A stretch of DNA of 40,118 nucleotides, from assembly GCA_032718475.1 (NCBI GenBank), contig JAUCBJ010007975.1, forward strand, positions 1 to 40,118, in the 5' to 3' direction. This DNA is from Nemertoderma westbladi (taxonomy: Eukaryota > Xenacoelomorpha > Nemertodermatida > Nemertodermatidae). Positions within the stretch are counted from its first letter, which is position 1, and each line of letters opens with the position of its first letter. The notes below the pieces were generated by a model. The model was not told where the DNA came from. It searched no databases and saw only the letters and a list, made by a program, of their open reading frames with translations. The translations under genes and the position numbers were made by a program. Below, piece after piece: positions 19,401 to 27,432 of this stretch.

Positions 19401-20817
19401 AAAGGTAACACCAGTGTGTTATACAGACGACGGTGAAAGCCAGACTTCTCAAGGAGAAGATAGCGGGAAAGACACTGATAGATCTTATTATGTCAATAAA
19501 ATGCCTAAAGATCAGGTAAGTAAATTCAAGTCTCGAGCAAATGACAGGAGAGAACCGGTAAGAAAAACTCCTCCCACGTCTCCCAAGAGAATTCAGGTGA
19601 GAAAGCCCGAAGAAAAGGCAAGTGTACACAATGTGACTCAGAATAAGGTAAGTAACATCAAACCGAAATGTGCGCTGTGTGACGGGACCCACCATTTGAA
19701 TAGGTGTGATGAATTTCTAAAGAAATCATTAACGGAGAGACGCGAAGTCATGTGGGATAAGCGGTTATGTTATAATTGCCTCAGACAAAGACACCAACAG
19801 CGAACCTGTTTCTCTGACATAAGGTGTGCAAAGTGTGGTGCGAAACATCATATCTTGTTGCACGCTGAATTCGATCGAAATAGTCCGAGTCAGGTAAGTG
19901 ATTCCGAGCTACATGTCCAATTCAGTGATGTGAACGACACTGATCAATCTGAGATGGAAGGATTCTATACAGACGAGTTCTCCGACGAAAACGAATCCTG
20001 TTACATGATAAATACCGCAGTGTATCGAGCGCTCACCTATGAAAAAGATACAGACAAAGACTTTACTCTAACTACTTCTGAGCGACAACCATCTTGGAAA
20101 GAGCCATCTTCCAATGTAGGGATCCGAGAGTTTCCTGTGGTTCAAGTAAGGGTTCACGGACCTGAGAGGAGTTATGTAGTGAACGCCCTCCTTGACTCCG
20201 GTAGTACAGGAACATTCATCGACAAAGAGCTAGCCGAAGATATATTTGCTGGACAACCCAAGTTCCAAACTAAGCTCAACATGTCCGGCATTATGCAAGT
20301 TTGGAAATCTACAATCACAGCGGATTATTATGTAGGAGCGTTGTCCACCCCCCAGGACGAAATAGGAGAACATAGCATAAGGTCAGTGAAAATGGTGGCT
20401 ATAAAGAACTTCGCTACTACTCAAGCAGACCTTTATAATTGGGACGAGGATGAGAGCATCCAACATCTTAACATACCTCGATTCCAGACTGATTATCCTG
20501 GAGTGCAAATACTCATCGGCCAAAACGCGCATGAGGCGCTGGAGACATTAGAGAAACGGCCTGCTCAACCGCAGCCACTACAGACCTATGCGGTAAGAAC
20601 TAGAGTAGGTTGGTACTTTACTGGCCCTTCCCGTAGAACACTCAGAGAAAGACTACCGCCAGAGAGCGTATGCCAGGTGAGTGAATGGGAAGATGATACC
20701 AGTGAGGGAGACAACTCAACTGAGGGAATTCCATACTCCTCAGATAATGACGACGTTCACCAGCTTTTTGATGAGGAGAATACCATCGATCTCCTTAAGG
20801 AAAACGAGGCTTGGTAA
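16453..20817 (+). CDS. gag-pro: BEL/Pao Gag and aspartic protease polyprotein (1454 aa to first UAA)
   Basis: The frame starts at ATG 16453. Residues 1-780 have no recognised domain. They include an Ala/Glu/Lys-rich predicted coiled coil (about 370-460) and a Ser/Pro-rich linker. About 785-960 is the DUF1759-like Gag core typical of BEL/Pao. Zinc knuckles follow: C1073/C1076/H1080-81/C1085, a canonical C1106-x2-C-x4-H-x4-C1119, and the family signature CAKCGAKHHILLH near 1125-1137. The retroviral-type protease active site is LLDSGSTG with D1248. Gag would build the particle and bind RNA; the protease would cleave the polyprotein. Six MAG|GTRAG splice-donor-like words, all in codon phase 0, lie between residues 974 and 1409. 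The frame ends with UAA at 20815-20817, and the same frame continues straight into pol. Confidence 0.92.
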   Translation: MSDTKQNLSDSLLDVTICDSDRGVEPSSRKFRSPPTVRKVIPPVVITEPRLVQHRRSIIGTRAQVKRDQEAAEQQQPASQELTSQRPNSSSSEDTVELTPEHGVRMTDEAYSDPLLILPAAVLTRLLIALEEHQIDWARSQRSTRDSYAGYTREELKSMVESQWNFPGPRLPFDLSEAAWEDIHRMGVAKETIDPAVWKRSAAGYAQGFFSSIERLKEQLFHQPQGPQEQGLLLYQVRERILRIRLILSAFEEASKRRQDTSLQVAVKTWFQRVNLQVQGTAQWKAQLEERSTHGESTDATFSQVESEAMAEKPHKRDAIDIYLSDYQRFLGDDELRRRLEGLSPNSEGTKLVLDAIDVEMRAANQAEFDEQLRITRAQEEQVKKKRIEDRKKAAVVAAEAERKAAVAEAAAEAKAAAAAAEAKAAAAAAAAEAKTAEAERKAAEAVAEAERRATEETTQLELENIQENQDCINKQLTASNMQMMNRSTPKRQGYTSSEEGDTTDTEGKGNRSRLSRRKRTFHRQKLPDLPPAVRRQLNNTNLGSTEPTDQTIKIERLPTIVDEPEIIRPVLEITPSVIDTPVLPEITSKFPLHSTKLPVPRRTAQGTVQVLDPEQIIHNLSPVVPRPPATTLATPASAVEWVDERRRGMDILLGQMQETVQQFKGTVRESRLELQEVQQSIALERDKLVNTQRGIPPPSVTMCQPVRSEVSHAQGVEPTRIYTASEVETPIVNPIKGNYRPVDNDIPYRTDHNPRNLYTDNSILNNTMAQESFTRQMARTEARQAVKVGEIVKFNGDEMKWLPFNEYYKDNIQNSVLSNGEKLRYLIECLEGSPKLMALKFIGHPDGLRQVWDTLNIRYGNRNNIAKYLYAKLVAPRKFISSGIIEFSDEIQEICRQLDWLGKSHEYQSSMVIGAVASTLPKGGVGTRWDKKVLYMMEQQRRDPTMADLMSFLDGEVKLQLLKQSREKIPENKVSEKPVSRRKVTPVCYTDDGESQTSQGEDSGKDTDRSYYVNKMPKDQVSKFKSRANDRREPVRKTPPTSPKRIQVRKPEEKASVHNVTQNKVSNIKPKCALCDGTHHLNRCDEFLKKSLTERREVMWDKRLCYNCLRQRHQQRTCFSDIRCAKCGAKHHILLHAEFDRNSPSQVSDSELHVQFSDVNDTDQSEMEGFYTDEFSDENESCYMINTAVYRALTYEKDTDKDFTLTTSERQPSWKEPSSNVGIREFPVVQVRVHGPERSYVVNALLDSGSTGTFIDKELAEDIFAGQPKFQTKLNMSGIMQVWKSTITADYYVGALSTPQDEIGEHSIRSVKMVAIKNFATTQADLYNWDEDESIQHLNIPRFQTDYPGVQILIGQNAHEALETLEKRPAQPQPLQTYAVRTRVGWYFTGPSRRTLRERLPPESVCQVSEWEDDTSEGDNSTEGIPYSSDNDDVHQLFDEENTIDLLKENEAW
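19372..20682 (+). promoter_or_regulatory. Cluster of six in-phase splice-donor-like sites in gag-pro
   Basis: MAG|GTRAG words occur with GT at 19375, 19516, 19597, 19648, 19894 and 20677. The exact words are AAGGTAAGT, CAGGTAAGT, CAGGTGAGA, AAGGTAAGT, CAGGTAAGT and CAGGTGAGT. In every one the cut would fall between codons (phase 0), so the protein reads (K/Q)-V-(S/R) each time. Chance would predict far fewer than one such word in 1.3 kb. They may be real donors for subgenomic RNAs, or reflect a repeated peptide motif in the linker between the Gag core and protease. Confidence 0.45.
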
Positions 20818-21387
20818 AACCAAGTGAACTTATGTCAACTTCTCTATCCATCTGAACGAGAAGCTTACAACGACGAGTTAAATGACGTCATTGAGCGTTG
20901 CAATGCCAAGACTCGAGATGAGCATGCTGTACGATTCTTTACGCAAGAGGCGGTAGAGCCCAATTCCTACGATAAAGCCTTGTCGGTGGAAGAGGAAAGG
21001 GCCAAGCAGATCCAAGAGACAACTACACGTTTCCTCAAAGATCAAGGAAGGTACGAAGTCGGTTTACCTTTTCGCAAGAGAGAACCGAAGTTCATCAATA
21101 ACAGACCTTTGGCGGAAAAAAGAATCGCGCAACTCCATCGACGCCTTACGGCTAATTCTTCAGCTAAAGCAATGTATCAAACACAGCTGAAAAAATTTAT
21201 TAGTAAGGGATATGCGGAGAGAGTACCGGAAGAAACACCTGTGACTGAAAGAACGTATTACTTAACTCACCATTACGTTCCTAAACCCGGTAAGCCACAC
21301 GAAGTGAGAGTAGTGTTTGATGGCTCCGCTCTTTACATGGGTCAATCCCTTAACTCTGAATTGTTACCCGGACCCAACTTGCTTTAA
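20818..21387 (+). CDS. pol: BEL/Pao pol segment: protease-RT linker and RT N-terminus (between two UAA stops)
   Basis: This segment is in the same frame as gag-pro and separated from it only by the UAA at 20815-20817. It has no ATG near its start, so it is not an independent gene. It would be made by read-through, or the stop is a recent nonsense change. It contains the RT-proximal region typical of BEL/Pao: the YEVGLPFRKREP block, KFISKGYAERVPEE, YYLTHHYVPKPGK and VRVVFDGSA, then the start of the RT palm. It ends at a second UAA (21385-21387) that replaces a single codon in a conserved RT block, between GPNLL and SLLG. No frameshift is involved. Confidence 0.88.
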   Translation, partial: NQVNLCQLLYPSEREAYNDELNDVIERCNAKTRDEHAVRFFTQEAVEPNSYDKALSVEEERAKQIQETTTRFLKDQGRYEVGLPFRKREPKFINNRPLAEKRIAQLHRRLTANSSAKAMYQTQLKKFISKGYAERVPEETPVTERTYYLTHHYVPKPGKPHEVRVVFDGSALYMGQSLNSELLPGPNLL

Positions 21388-24300
21388 TCTTTGTTGGGAA
21401 TTCTTTTAAGATTGAGACAATATTCGATTGCTTTCGCCTCCGATATAGAAGGCATGTTCTTACAAGTCAAGGTGCTAGATAGGGATCGAGATAGTCTACG
21501 ATTTCTGTGGTGGCCTGAAGGAGATCTCAACCAGAAACCGGTGCAGTACTGGATGACCATCCAGGCCTTCGGGATAATCTCAAGCCCTTCCAACGCCTGT
21601 TCGGTAGTGCGTACCACTGCAGAGGACAACCGAGAGGCATTCTCTAAGGAAGTGATCGACAACATCAAGAGAGACATATATATGGACGACAATCTGAAGT
21701 CCCTTCCATCAGTCGAGGAAGCCATTGAAGTCGCTAAAGGAACGGTAGAGTGCTTAAAAAGAGGTGGATTTCGATTAACCAAATTCACCAGCAACTCCCG
21801 TGAGTTTCTGGAGTCGATCCCTGCGGAAGATCGAGGAGCGAAAGATCTCGATTTGATCAAAGATGATCTGCCAGAAACCAAGACACTCGGCTTGAAATGG
21901 GACACAGAGCGAGATATCCTGTTTTTCCAGCTAAAACAGCGAGATAATCTAGTTCGAACCAAACGGATTTGCTTAAGTATACTGAGCACTTATTTCGATC
22001 CATTGGGATTTATTAGCCCAGTTATATTGATTGCTCGTAGTTTGGTACAACAAATGTGGCTTGAAAACCACTCATGGGACGATCCACTTAAGGGGGAATT
22101 ATTGAAGCAGTGGATGAAATGGGAAGATTCTCTGCCAGCTATCGAGGATTTTATAATTTCCCGTTCATATTTTGGTCATGTTCTCCCTACGTATTCCTAT
22201 CAACTCCATGTGTTTGGAGACGCCAGCGATATGGGAATAGGTATAGTAGCCTACCTAAGAGTGGAAACTCCGGATGGAATCAAAGTCGCCTTGGTTACTT
22301 CTAAGGCATTAATCAACAACAAGTTGAAAGTTCCTCGAGCGGAGTTAAAAGCGGCTCTATACGCTACAGCCATCGGCCGGAATGTAACCGAACAGATTGA
22401 CTATCCATTAGAGAAAACTGTCTATTGGACCGACGCTTTACTCGTGTTAGAGTATATAACCAATGAAGTCTGTCAGTTCAGCGTCTTCGTTACCAACAGG
22501 GTAGCCATCATACTTAGTCGCACGACGATGGACCAATGGAGACATTGCCCCGGAACGATTAACCCAGCAGACATCGCTTCCCGAGGAGCGACTCCAAAGG
22601 AATTGGTAAATACTCCCGAATGGTTAGGAGGACCCGACTTTCTCTACAGAGAAGAAGAAGAATGGCCTCCCCATCTCACAACAGCAGAGATCAGACAGGC
22701 CAAGGGAGCGGAGAAAGTTAAACCCAAAACTCGAGCGAGTAAATCGAAGTTGTTTAAACCTGCGGTTGATCTATCTGTATTATTTACTTCCGGAGAGGAT
22801 GCTTTGGATCAGAAACCCACCGCCACGACTAAAGAAGTCTTGGAAATCCGTGACAAGGATTGGAAATCTGGAATACCAGATATTTCGCAAGGACTCTCAC
22901 CTCTCTTGCAGAGAGCGATACGTCACTACAGTTCCTGGAATCGGCTCTGTAAAGCTGTCACCTATCTGAAACGATGTTTTCATCATCGTTACTCCGGGAC
23001 AAAGACCCATAGTGATGATGCTCCATCAACATCTGCACGAGTCCATGTTGTTAAAGATCTTCCCCAATACAAGGTATCCGACAGGTTTCTAAAGGAGAAG
23101 ATCAGCTACCAGGAGCATGATGAAACCAACAAACAGATGCTGAGACTCCTACAATGCTATGAGGATTCCGATAAGTATTTCCTGTTGTTAAGAAATCCGC
23201 AGATGCGCTTAAGGGATCGCTTCTCTAGTACCATGATAGATGGGTTAATACGTGTTGGAGGCAGGCTCACCAACGCCCCATTATCCTTTGACACTAAGTT
23301 CCCCATACTCATTAGAAATCTTGACATACAAATCAAGATAATTGTAGATGTTCATAGCAAACTGTACCATGCTGGTAGAGAACGAGTTCTGAGCGAAATT
23401 CGAACTCGCTACTATTTTTATAAACCCCGTAGGGCTCTGAACCAAGTTCTTAGGAACTGCATACCCTGTAGGAAAGCATTCAGTAGGCCTTTAACACAGC
23501 GAGAGGCAGAATTACCTAGGGAAAGAGTAAGCTTCTATGAACCACCCTTTACTAATACCGGTGTGGATTTATTTGGCCCTATTGAAGTATATCGTGCCCG
23601 GACTATAGTCAAGAGATGGTGTGTCATCTTCGTTTGTATGACTTGTAGAGCTATCCATCTCGATATGGTAAACGATCTATCCACCAACAGCTTCGTGTTG
23701 AGTTTACGACGACAGATCGCTCGCTTCGGAACCAGTAACACGATGAGATCGGATAAGGGAACGAACTTCATTGGCGCCAACAACGAAATTCAAGCTTACG
23801 TAAAGGACTGGAACAAAAGACAGGTGGACGATCAGCTAAGGATAACAGCGTCTAGCTGGACCTTCAACGCCGCCGACGCCCCTTGGTGGGGAGGAAGTTG
23901 GGAGAGATTGATTAGGAGCGTGAAGACTGCGTTCCACTTTATTGTGCCTTGTCGCGCTTATCTCACCGACGAACTATTGCGGACGTTAATGGAGGAAATC
24001 GCCGCCTATCTCAACGAAAGACCGCTTATGCCAGTCTCTTCAAATCCTGATTCCCTGGAAGCGCTAACACCCGCGCACTTTCTACTGAAGAAGCCCGTAG
24101 CCATGCTCCCACGATCGGAGATCACAGACGGAGACGAGTACTGCCGTCGAACCTGGCAACTTATGCAGTTGCTATCCCGTCGTTTCGCTGACCATTTCGA
24201 GAAACATTACCTGCCCACTCTACAACTTCGAACTAAGTGGTTTGCGCAGCAAGAAAACGTCAGCGCTGGAGACATGGTGCTTATTGTGGACCCCGATCTC

Positions 24301-24564
24301 CCACGTAAGCGATGGCAAACAGGACGTATCATCGAGACTCATATCTCGAGCGATGGTTTGGTGCGATCAGTAGAGCTCGTCGTCATGCGGCGGAACTTTA
24401 AGAAACCAGGGATAGTCTTTGAGACTCAACAGCTCAATCGCCCAGTGGGACGTTTATGTTTACTGGAAAGAGACAGAGAGCTCTCCGGAAACTATGGAAG
24501 GCAAGAAACTCTTCCCACGACCACTTCCCTAATCCAACCGACATCTAGGGACTCCCCAACTTAA
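21388..24564 (+). CDS. pol: BEL/Pao pol segment: RT, RNase H and integrase
   Basis: The same frame continues after the second UAA and ends at TAA 24564. Numbering from the TTG at 21391: RT catalytic Asp in FASDIEGMF (D18) and YMDD at 97-100. RNase H features are FGDASD (D277), PRAELKAAL (E318), WTDALLVL (D348) and NPADIASRG (D394). The integrase zinc site is H655/H660/C690/C693. The integrase core has GVDLFGP (D726), RSDKGTNF (D788) and GGSWERLI (E838). A DUF5641-like C-terminal domain near 925-1000 (LPTLQLRTKWF, then GDMVLIVD) is characteristic of BEL/Pao. All catalytic residues expected are present. These activities copy the RNA into DNA and insert it into the host genome. Expression depends on passing both upstream stops. 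A possible polyadenylation signal AATAAA lies at 24862-24867. Confidence 0.93.
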   Translation, partial: SLLGILLRLRQYSIAFASDIEGMFLQVKVLDRDRDSLRFLWWPEGDLNQKPVQYWMTIQAFGIISSPSNACSVVRTTAEDNREAFSKEVIDNIKRDIYMDDNLKSLPSVEEAIEVAKGTVECLKRGGFRLTKFTSNSREFLESIPAEDRGAKDLDLIKDDLPETKTLGLKWDTERDILFFQLKQRDNLVRTKRICLSILSTYFDPLGFISPVILIARSLVQQMWLENHSWDDPLKGELLKQWMKWEDSLPAIEDFIISRSYFGHVLPTYSYQLHVFGDASDMGIGIVAYLRVETPDGIKVALVTSKALINNKLKVPRAELKAALYATAIGRNVTEQIDYPLEKTVYWTDALLVLEYITNEVCQFSVFVTNRVAIILSRTTMDQWRHCPGTINPADIASRGATPKELVNTPEWLGGPDFLYREEEEWPPHLTTAEIRQAKGAEKVKPKTRASKSKLFKPAVDLSVLFTSGEDALDQKPTATTKEVLEIRDKDWKSGIPDISQGLSPLLQRAIRHYSSWNRLCKAVTYLKRCFHHRYSGTKTHSDDAPSTSARVHVVKDLPQYKVSDRFLKEKISYQEHDETNKQMLRLLQCYEDSDKYFLLLRNPQMRLRDRFSSTMIDGLIRVGGRLTNAPLSFDTKFPILIRNLDIQIKIIVDVHSKLYHAGRERVLSEIRTRYYFYKPRRALNQVLRNCIPCRKAFSRPLTQREAELPRERVSFYEPPFTNTGVDLFGPIEVYRARTIVKRWCVIFVCMTCRAIHLDMVNDLSTNSFVLSLRRQIARFGTSNTMRSDKGTNFIGANNEIQAYVKDWNKRQVDDQLRITASSWTFNAADAPWWGGSWERLIRSVKTAFHFIVPCRAYLTDELLRTLMEEIAAYLNERPLMPVSSNPDSLEALTPAHFLLKKPVAMLPRSEITDGDEYCRRTWQLMQLLSRRFADHFEKHYLPTLQLRTKWFAQQENVSAGDMVLIVDPDLPRKRWQTGRIIETHISSDGLVRSVELVVMRRNFKKPGIVFETQQLNRPVGRLCLLERDRELSGNYGRQETLPTTTSLIQPTSRDSPT

Positions 24565-26216
24565 TATCGTTCGGAGTGGGCGTGTGACTCTATTATTTTA
24601 TATTATTTTATTATTTTTATATTTATGTATGTATTACTATGTAATTTTATTATAATCGTTTTATTTAATTTAGTAGAATATTATTTAGCGATTATTTTGT
24701 AGAATAGTGCAATATATTCGTGTTTATTACGTACGTAATTACTTATATTATATTTAGTGAGACGGCGAAGAAATAATTATTTTTTCTCTTTCCTTACTGT
24801 CCGTATTATATTATAAATACGTAACTACAGTAAGATGAAATGTCCGTACTTATTAAAGTACAATAAAGCCACTACTATATTTAAGTATTATTGGTAGGCA
24901 GAGTATTAGGAATGCAAAGTTCAGATCCTCGTGTCTCGGCTAAACCAAGCTCTGGGTAGACCTTGGAAACGACTTGCCTCTTCACACTGACATTGCTTCG
25001 TGCGATATTGCTCTCATACCGTATATTAAATAATACATATAGTAGCGTGATGTCCCTTTAACAGTAGCGTATAACGCAAAATAAATCTGTTAAACCCTTT
25101 GACCATCTGTAATTCTAGTCGATTAAGATATCGCGGCACCCACCGATATACTTGAAAGACAAATTCTAGAATCAGTGGTTAACGTCCCCAGACAAGTTCT
25201 GGAATAAATCGGTGCCCATCTCAAATATTAATTATTTAATATTTGCAAATCTAATAAATCAAAATCTGTAAAATTCAGATCCTTCAACAATTCTAGTCAA
25301 TTAAGATATCGTAGCATTTACCGATATTCTTAAAAAAGACAATTGTCATAGAATTAAGGATCTTGTGTCCCTAGACATGTTCTAGAATCAAAATATGTCC
25401 ATTTAATTATCAAATAATAAAATTTCAGGGAATAAATTTAAATTCATGCCTTTTAATGAATTTAATAAATTGCCATTTTTACGCAATTTATAACATTCCC
25501 AAAATTCCATTAATTAATAGATCAAGGGAGCGGAGATTTATCTTATTATGCATATGAGTGTGCGAAAGTCTCCCAAACATAGTCAATAGCCGATAAAATT
25601 CATAAAGTCATGTATAAAACAGAACATTGACTATTAAAGAATACTATTAAATAACATCCCAGATCTGTATGCATTGGAATTACCCTAATTCTACCGCTAG
25701 CTTTGCATAATGTCACCATAGCAACAACCACGCTAGAATTAGAATTGAGTTAAAAGAACAATAGAAAGCTTGTCCCATTGAATAGCATAGGGAATAAATA
25801 GCGCACTACTAGTATCCAAGGATACATAATAATACAGTGACATTCTGGAAGGCATTGACTAACGGACAAATGGCCCGAATGTGCGTAGTTGTGACCAGTT
25901 GTGTGGTATTTGTGAGTTTATAGGTGAATGTTACTGCTAAAGTGTGTTTACAGTAGCTAGTCGCAATCGTAAAAGTAACCTAACTCTCCAAGGAAAACCT
26001 GAAGTACATCTAAGCCTTTGGGACGGACAGTTGAGTGACTTGTGCCGGTTATCGTTGTCGTTGTACGGCTACGTCGTTGGCGAAAGTATAGCGACAGCGG
26101 TACATCGGCGCTGAGAATCTCATACTGTCCGGGGGCAAGGGAGAAATAGGCAGCGACGCCCGCTCGCCTAACAATATATAAACTCATTATAATATTGGTG
26201 AACTCGTATAGCAGAT
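24565..26216 (+). other. Internal non-coding spacer after pol
   Basis: This stretch has no gene. AATAAA at 24862 could end a gag-pol transcript. A diverged pair of repeats about 178 bp apart (TTCTAGTC(G/A)ATTAAGATATCG at 25113 and 25291) spans 25085-25430. A TATATAAA word at 26175-26182 lies 35 bp before the ATG at 26217 and could serve a separate promoter, though that would leave a very short leader. Confidence 0.55.
25085..25430. repeat. Diverged 178-bp tandem pair
   Basis: Both units share TTCTAGTC(G/A)ATTAAGATATCG, a CCGATAT block, an AGACAA block and a GTCCC(C/T)AGACA(A/T)GTTCT block in the same order, with many differences between. Confidence 0.7.
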
Positions 26217-26555
26217 ATGACTGAATTAATAGAAGATGATCTTGGTATCAGGGAGAGATATACTCTACCTTTACAAGCGTTTGTCGATAGCTTGATACGC
26301 GGCGACGCTGATCCAACTACTACGGAGGACGATGGTCGTTATATCGAACCGCCAATGTCCCAGGAGCAACTTACGCGTGAATTGGACTATAGAAAATTCA
26401 CTGCTCGCTATACGCATCGTAATGGTACGTATATGGACTTCTTGACTACTGGTCATCCTATTGATTTACACGACACCGACGATGTCGACACCAAAGGGAA
26501 ATGGTTTTATTTAAATATCATACCCAGCGGAGTCGAAACGATAAATCGAGAATAG
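26217..26555 (+). CDS. Small accessory ORF of the BEL/Pao element (112 aa, unknown)
   Basis: It opens with ATG 26217 and closes with TAG 26553-26555. The product is acidic (TELIEDDLG, ADPTTTEDDG, DLHDTDDVDTKG) with no signal peptide, membrane segment or zinc motif. No family is recognised. A donor-like GGTACGTAT lies inside it near 26424, so it could also be a first exon leading to the 591-aa frame downstream, which is in another frame. A TATATAAA word precedes it by 35 bp. Whether it is translated is uncertain. Confidence 0.4.
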   Translation: MTELIEDDLGIRERYTLPLQAFVDSLIRGDADPTTTEDDGRYIEPPMSQEQLTRELDYRKFTARYTHRNGTYMDFLTTGHPIDLHDTDDVDTKGKWFYLNIIPSGVETINRE

Positions 26556-27432
26556 AACACGAGAATTCTATTCGAAATCAACTCGAAGGATAGAATGTGG
26601 AAGAAGGTTGATACAGGCAAATAAAGGAGAACCACTGGGTGGAGAAGAGACATGGGTTAATGTCCAGGGTCCATAATGTGAATAGTTTTCCCCGGGGCAC
26701 GGGTGCTCGCGGGCGGTCTCCTTCTGGAGACTGTAAATTTCTCTTCCTTCATCGTTTTCCTGTAATTATTGTGATCAGTGTCACAATTAAAGGACAAGAA
26801 TGAATGATGACGTAACGGAAAGCTCGTCCATTGTGGTATCTTATGGATACTACCATATATCCTTCCTCCTCTTTACTCCCTTTGTCCCTCCATACATCGC
26901 TATTGAATATACAACATACTTCCCCCACCTTCTCTTCCCAACGCGCTCGGAGCTTCGGGAAACGAATACTAAACCTCCCATCCCTTACTGTTCATCTGGA
27001 TGCTAATATTGGTGTCCGCACCTCCTGTCCATGTCATATTCTGTTGATATTTATGATATCAACTTCCACCCTCTCGTTCTTGATTAGATAATCAACCACT
27101 TCCTAATTTCCTCAAGTCCACAACCGTGAAACAAGGACTGAAAGGACACGCGGATAGTTTGTGAACAACTGGTACCATTATGTGTCATAAATCTGGTTGT
27201 TCACCTCCCTTAATGATTGGGGATATAAATCTTATGTAGAACAACTGAGGCAAACATATCTTTGAACTGGTGTTTACCTCATCACACTGGGGGATAAATT
27301 CGGTTGGGGATAGTACTCGAATGTTACAATCCTCCTACTGAGATCTTATTTCTGAATATTTCAGAATGCGAAATAGTTTTTCCTCTGCTCTACCATCGCT
27401 GTCGGAGAACATATTAGGCATACAATGGGAAC
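26556..27432 (+). other. Spacer between the two accessory frames
   Basis: No convincing gene. Two acceptor-like sites precede the 591-aa frame: TTTCTGAATATTTCAG ending at 27364, and CATATTAG ending at 27417 behind a pyrimidine-rich stretch (27376-27403). The second joins in phase 0 with the 591-aa frame, because its TAG is itself the last in-frame stop before that ATG. An AG at 27405-27406 would compete with it. Confidence 0.45.

Noticed and set aside
20815-21387. Reassignment of UAA to an amino acid to explain the in-frame stops
   Set aside because: The pol frame, the 591-aa frame and the zinc-finger gene all end at plausible places with UAA, so UAA behaves as a normal stop.
25957-26187. 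Antisense 76-aa frame divergent from the 112-aa frame
   Set aside because: No motif, no promoter and no sign of conservation; it overlaps the probable 5' region of the sense frame.
26800-27091. 68-aa and 86-aa overlapping frames between the accessory ORFs
   Set aside because: Pyrimidine-rich sequence giving Pro/Ser/Leu-rich frames, with no motif and mutual overlap.
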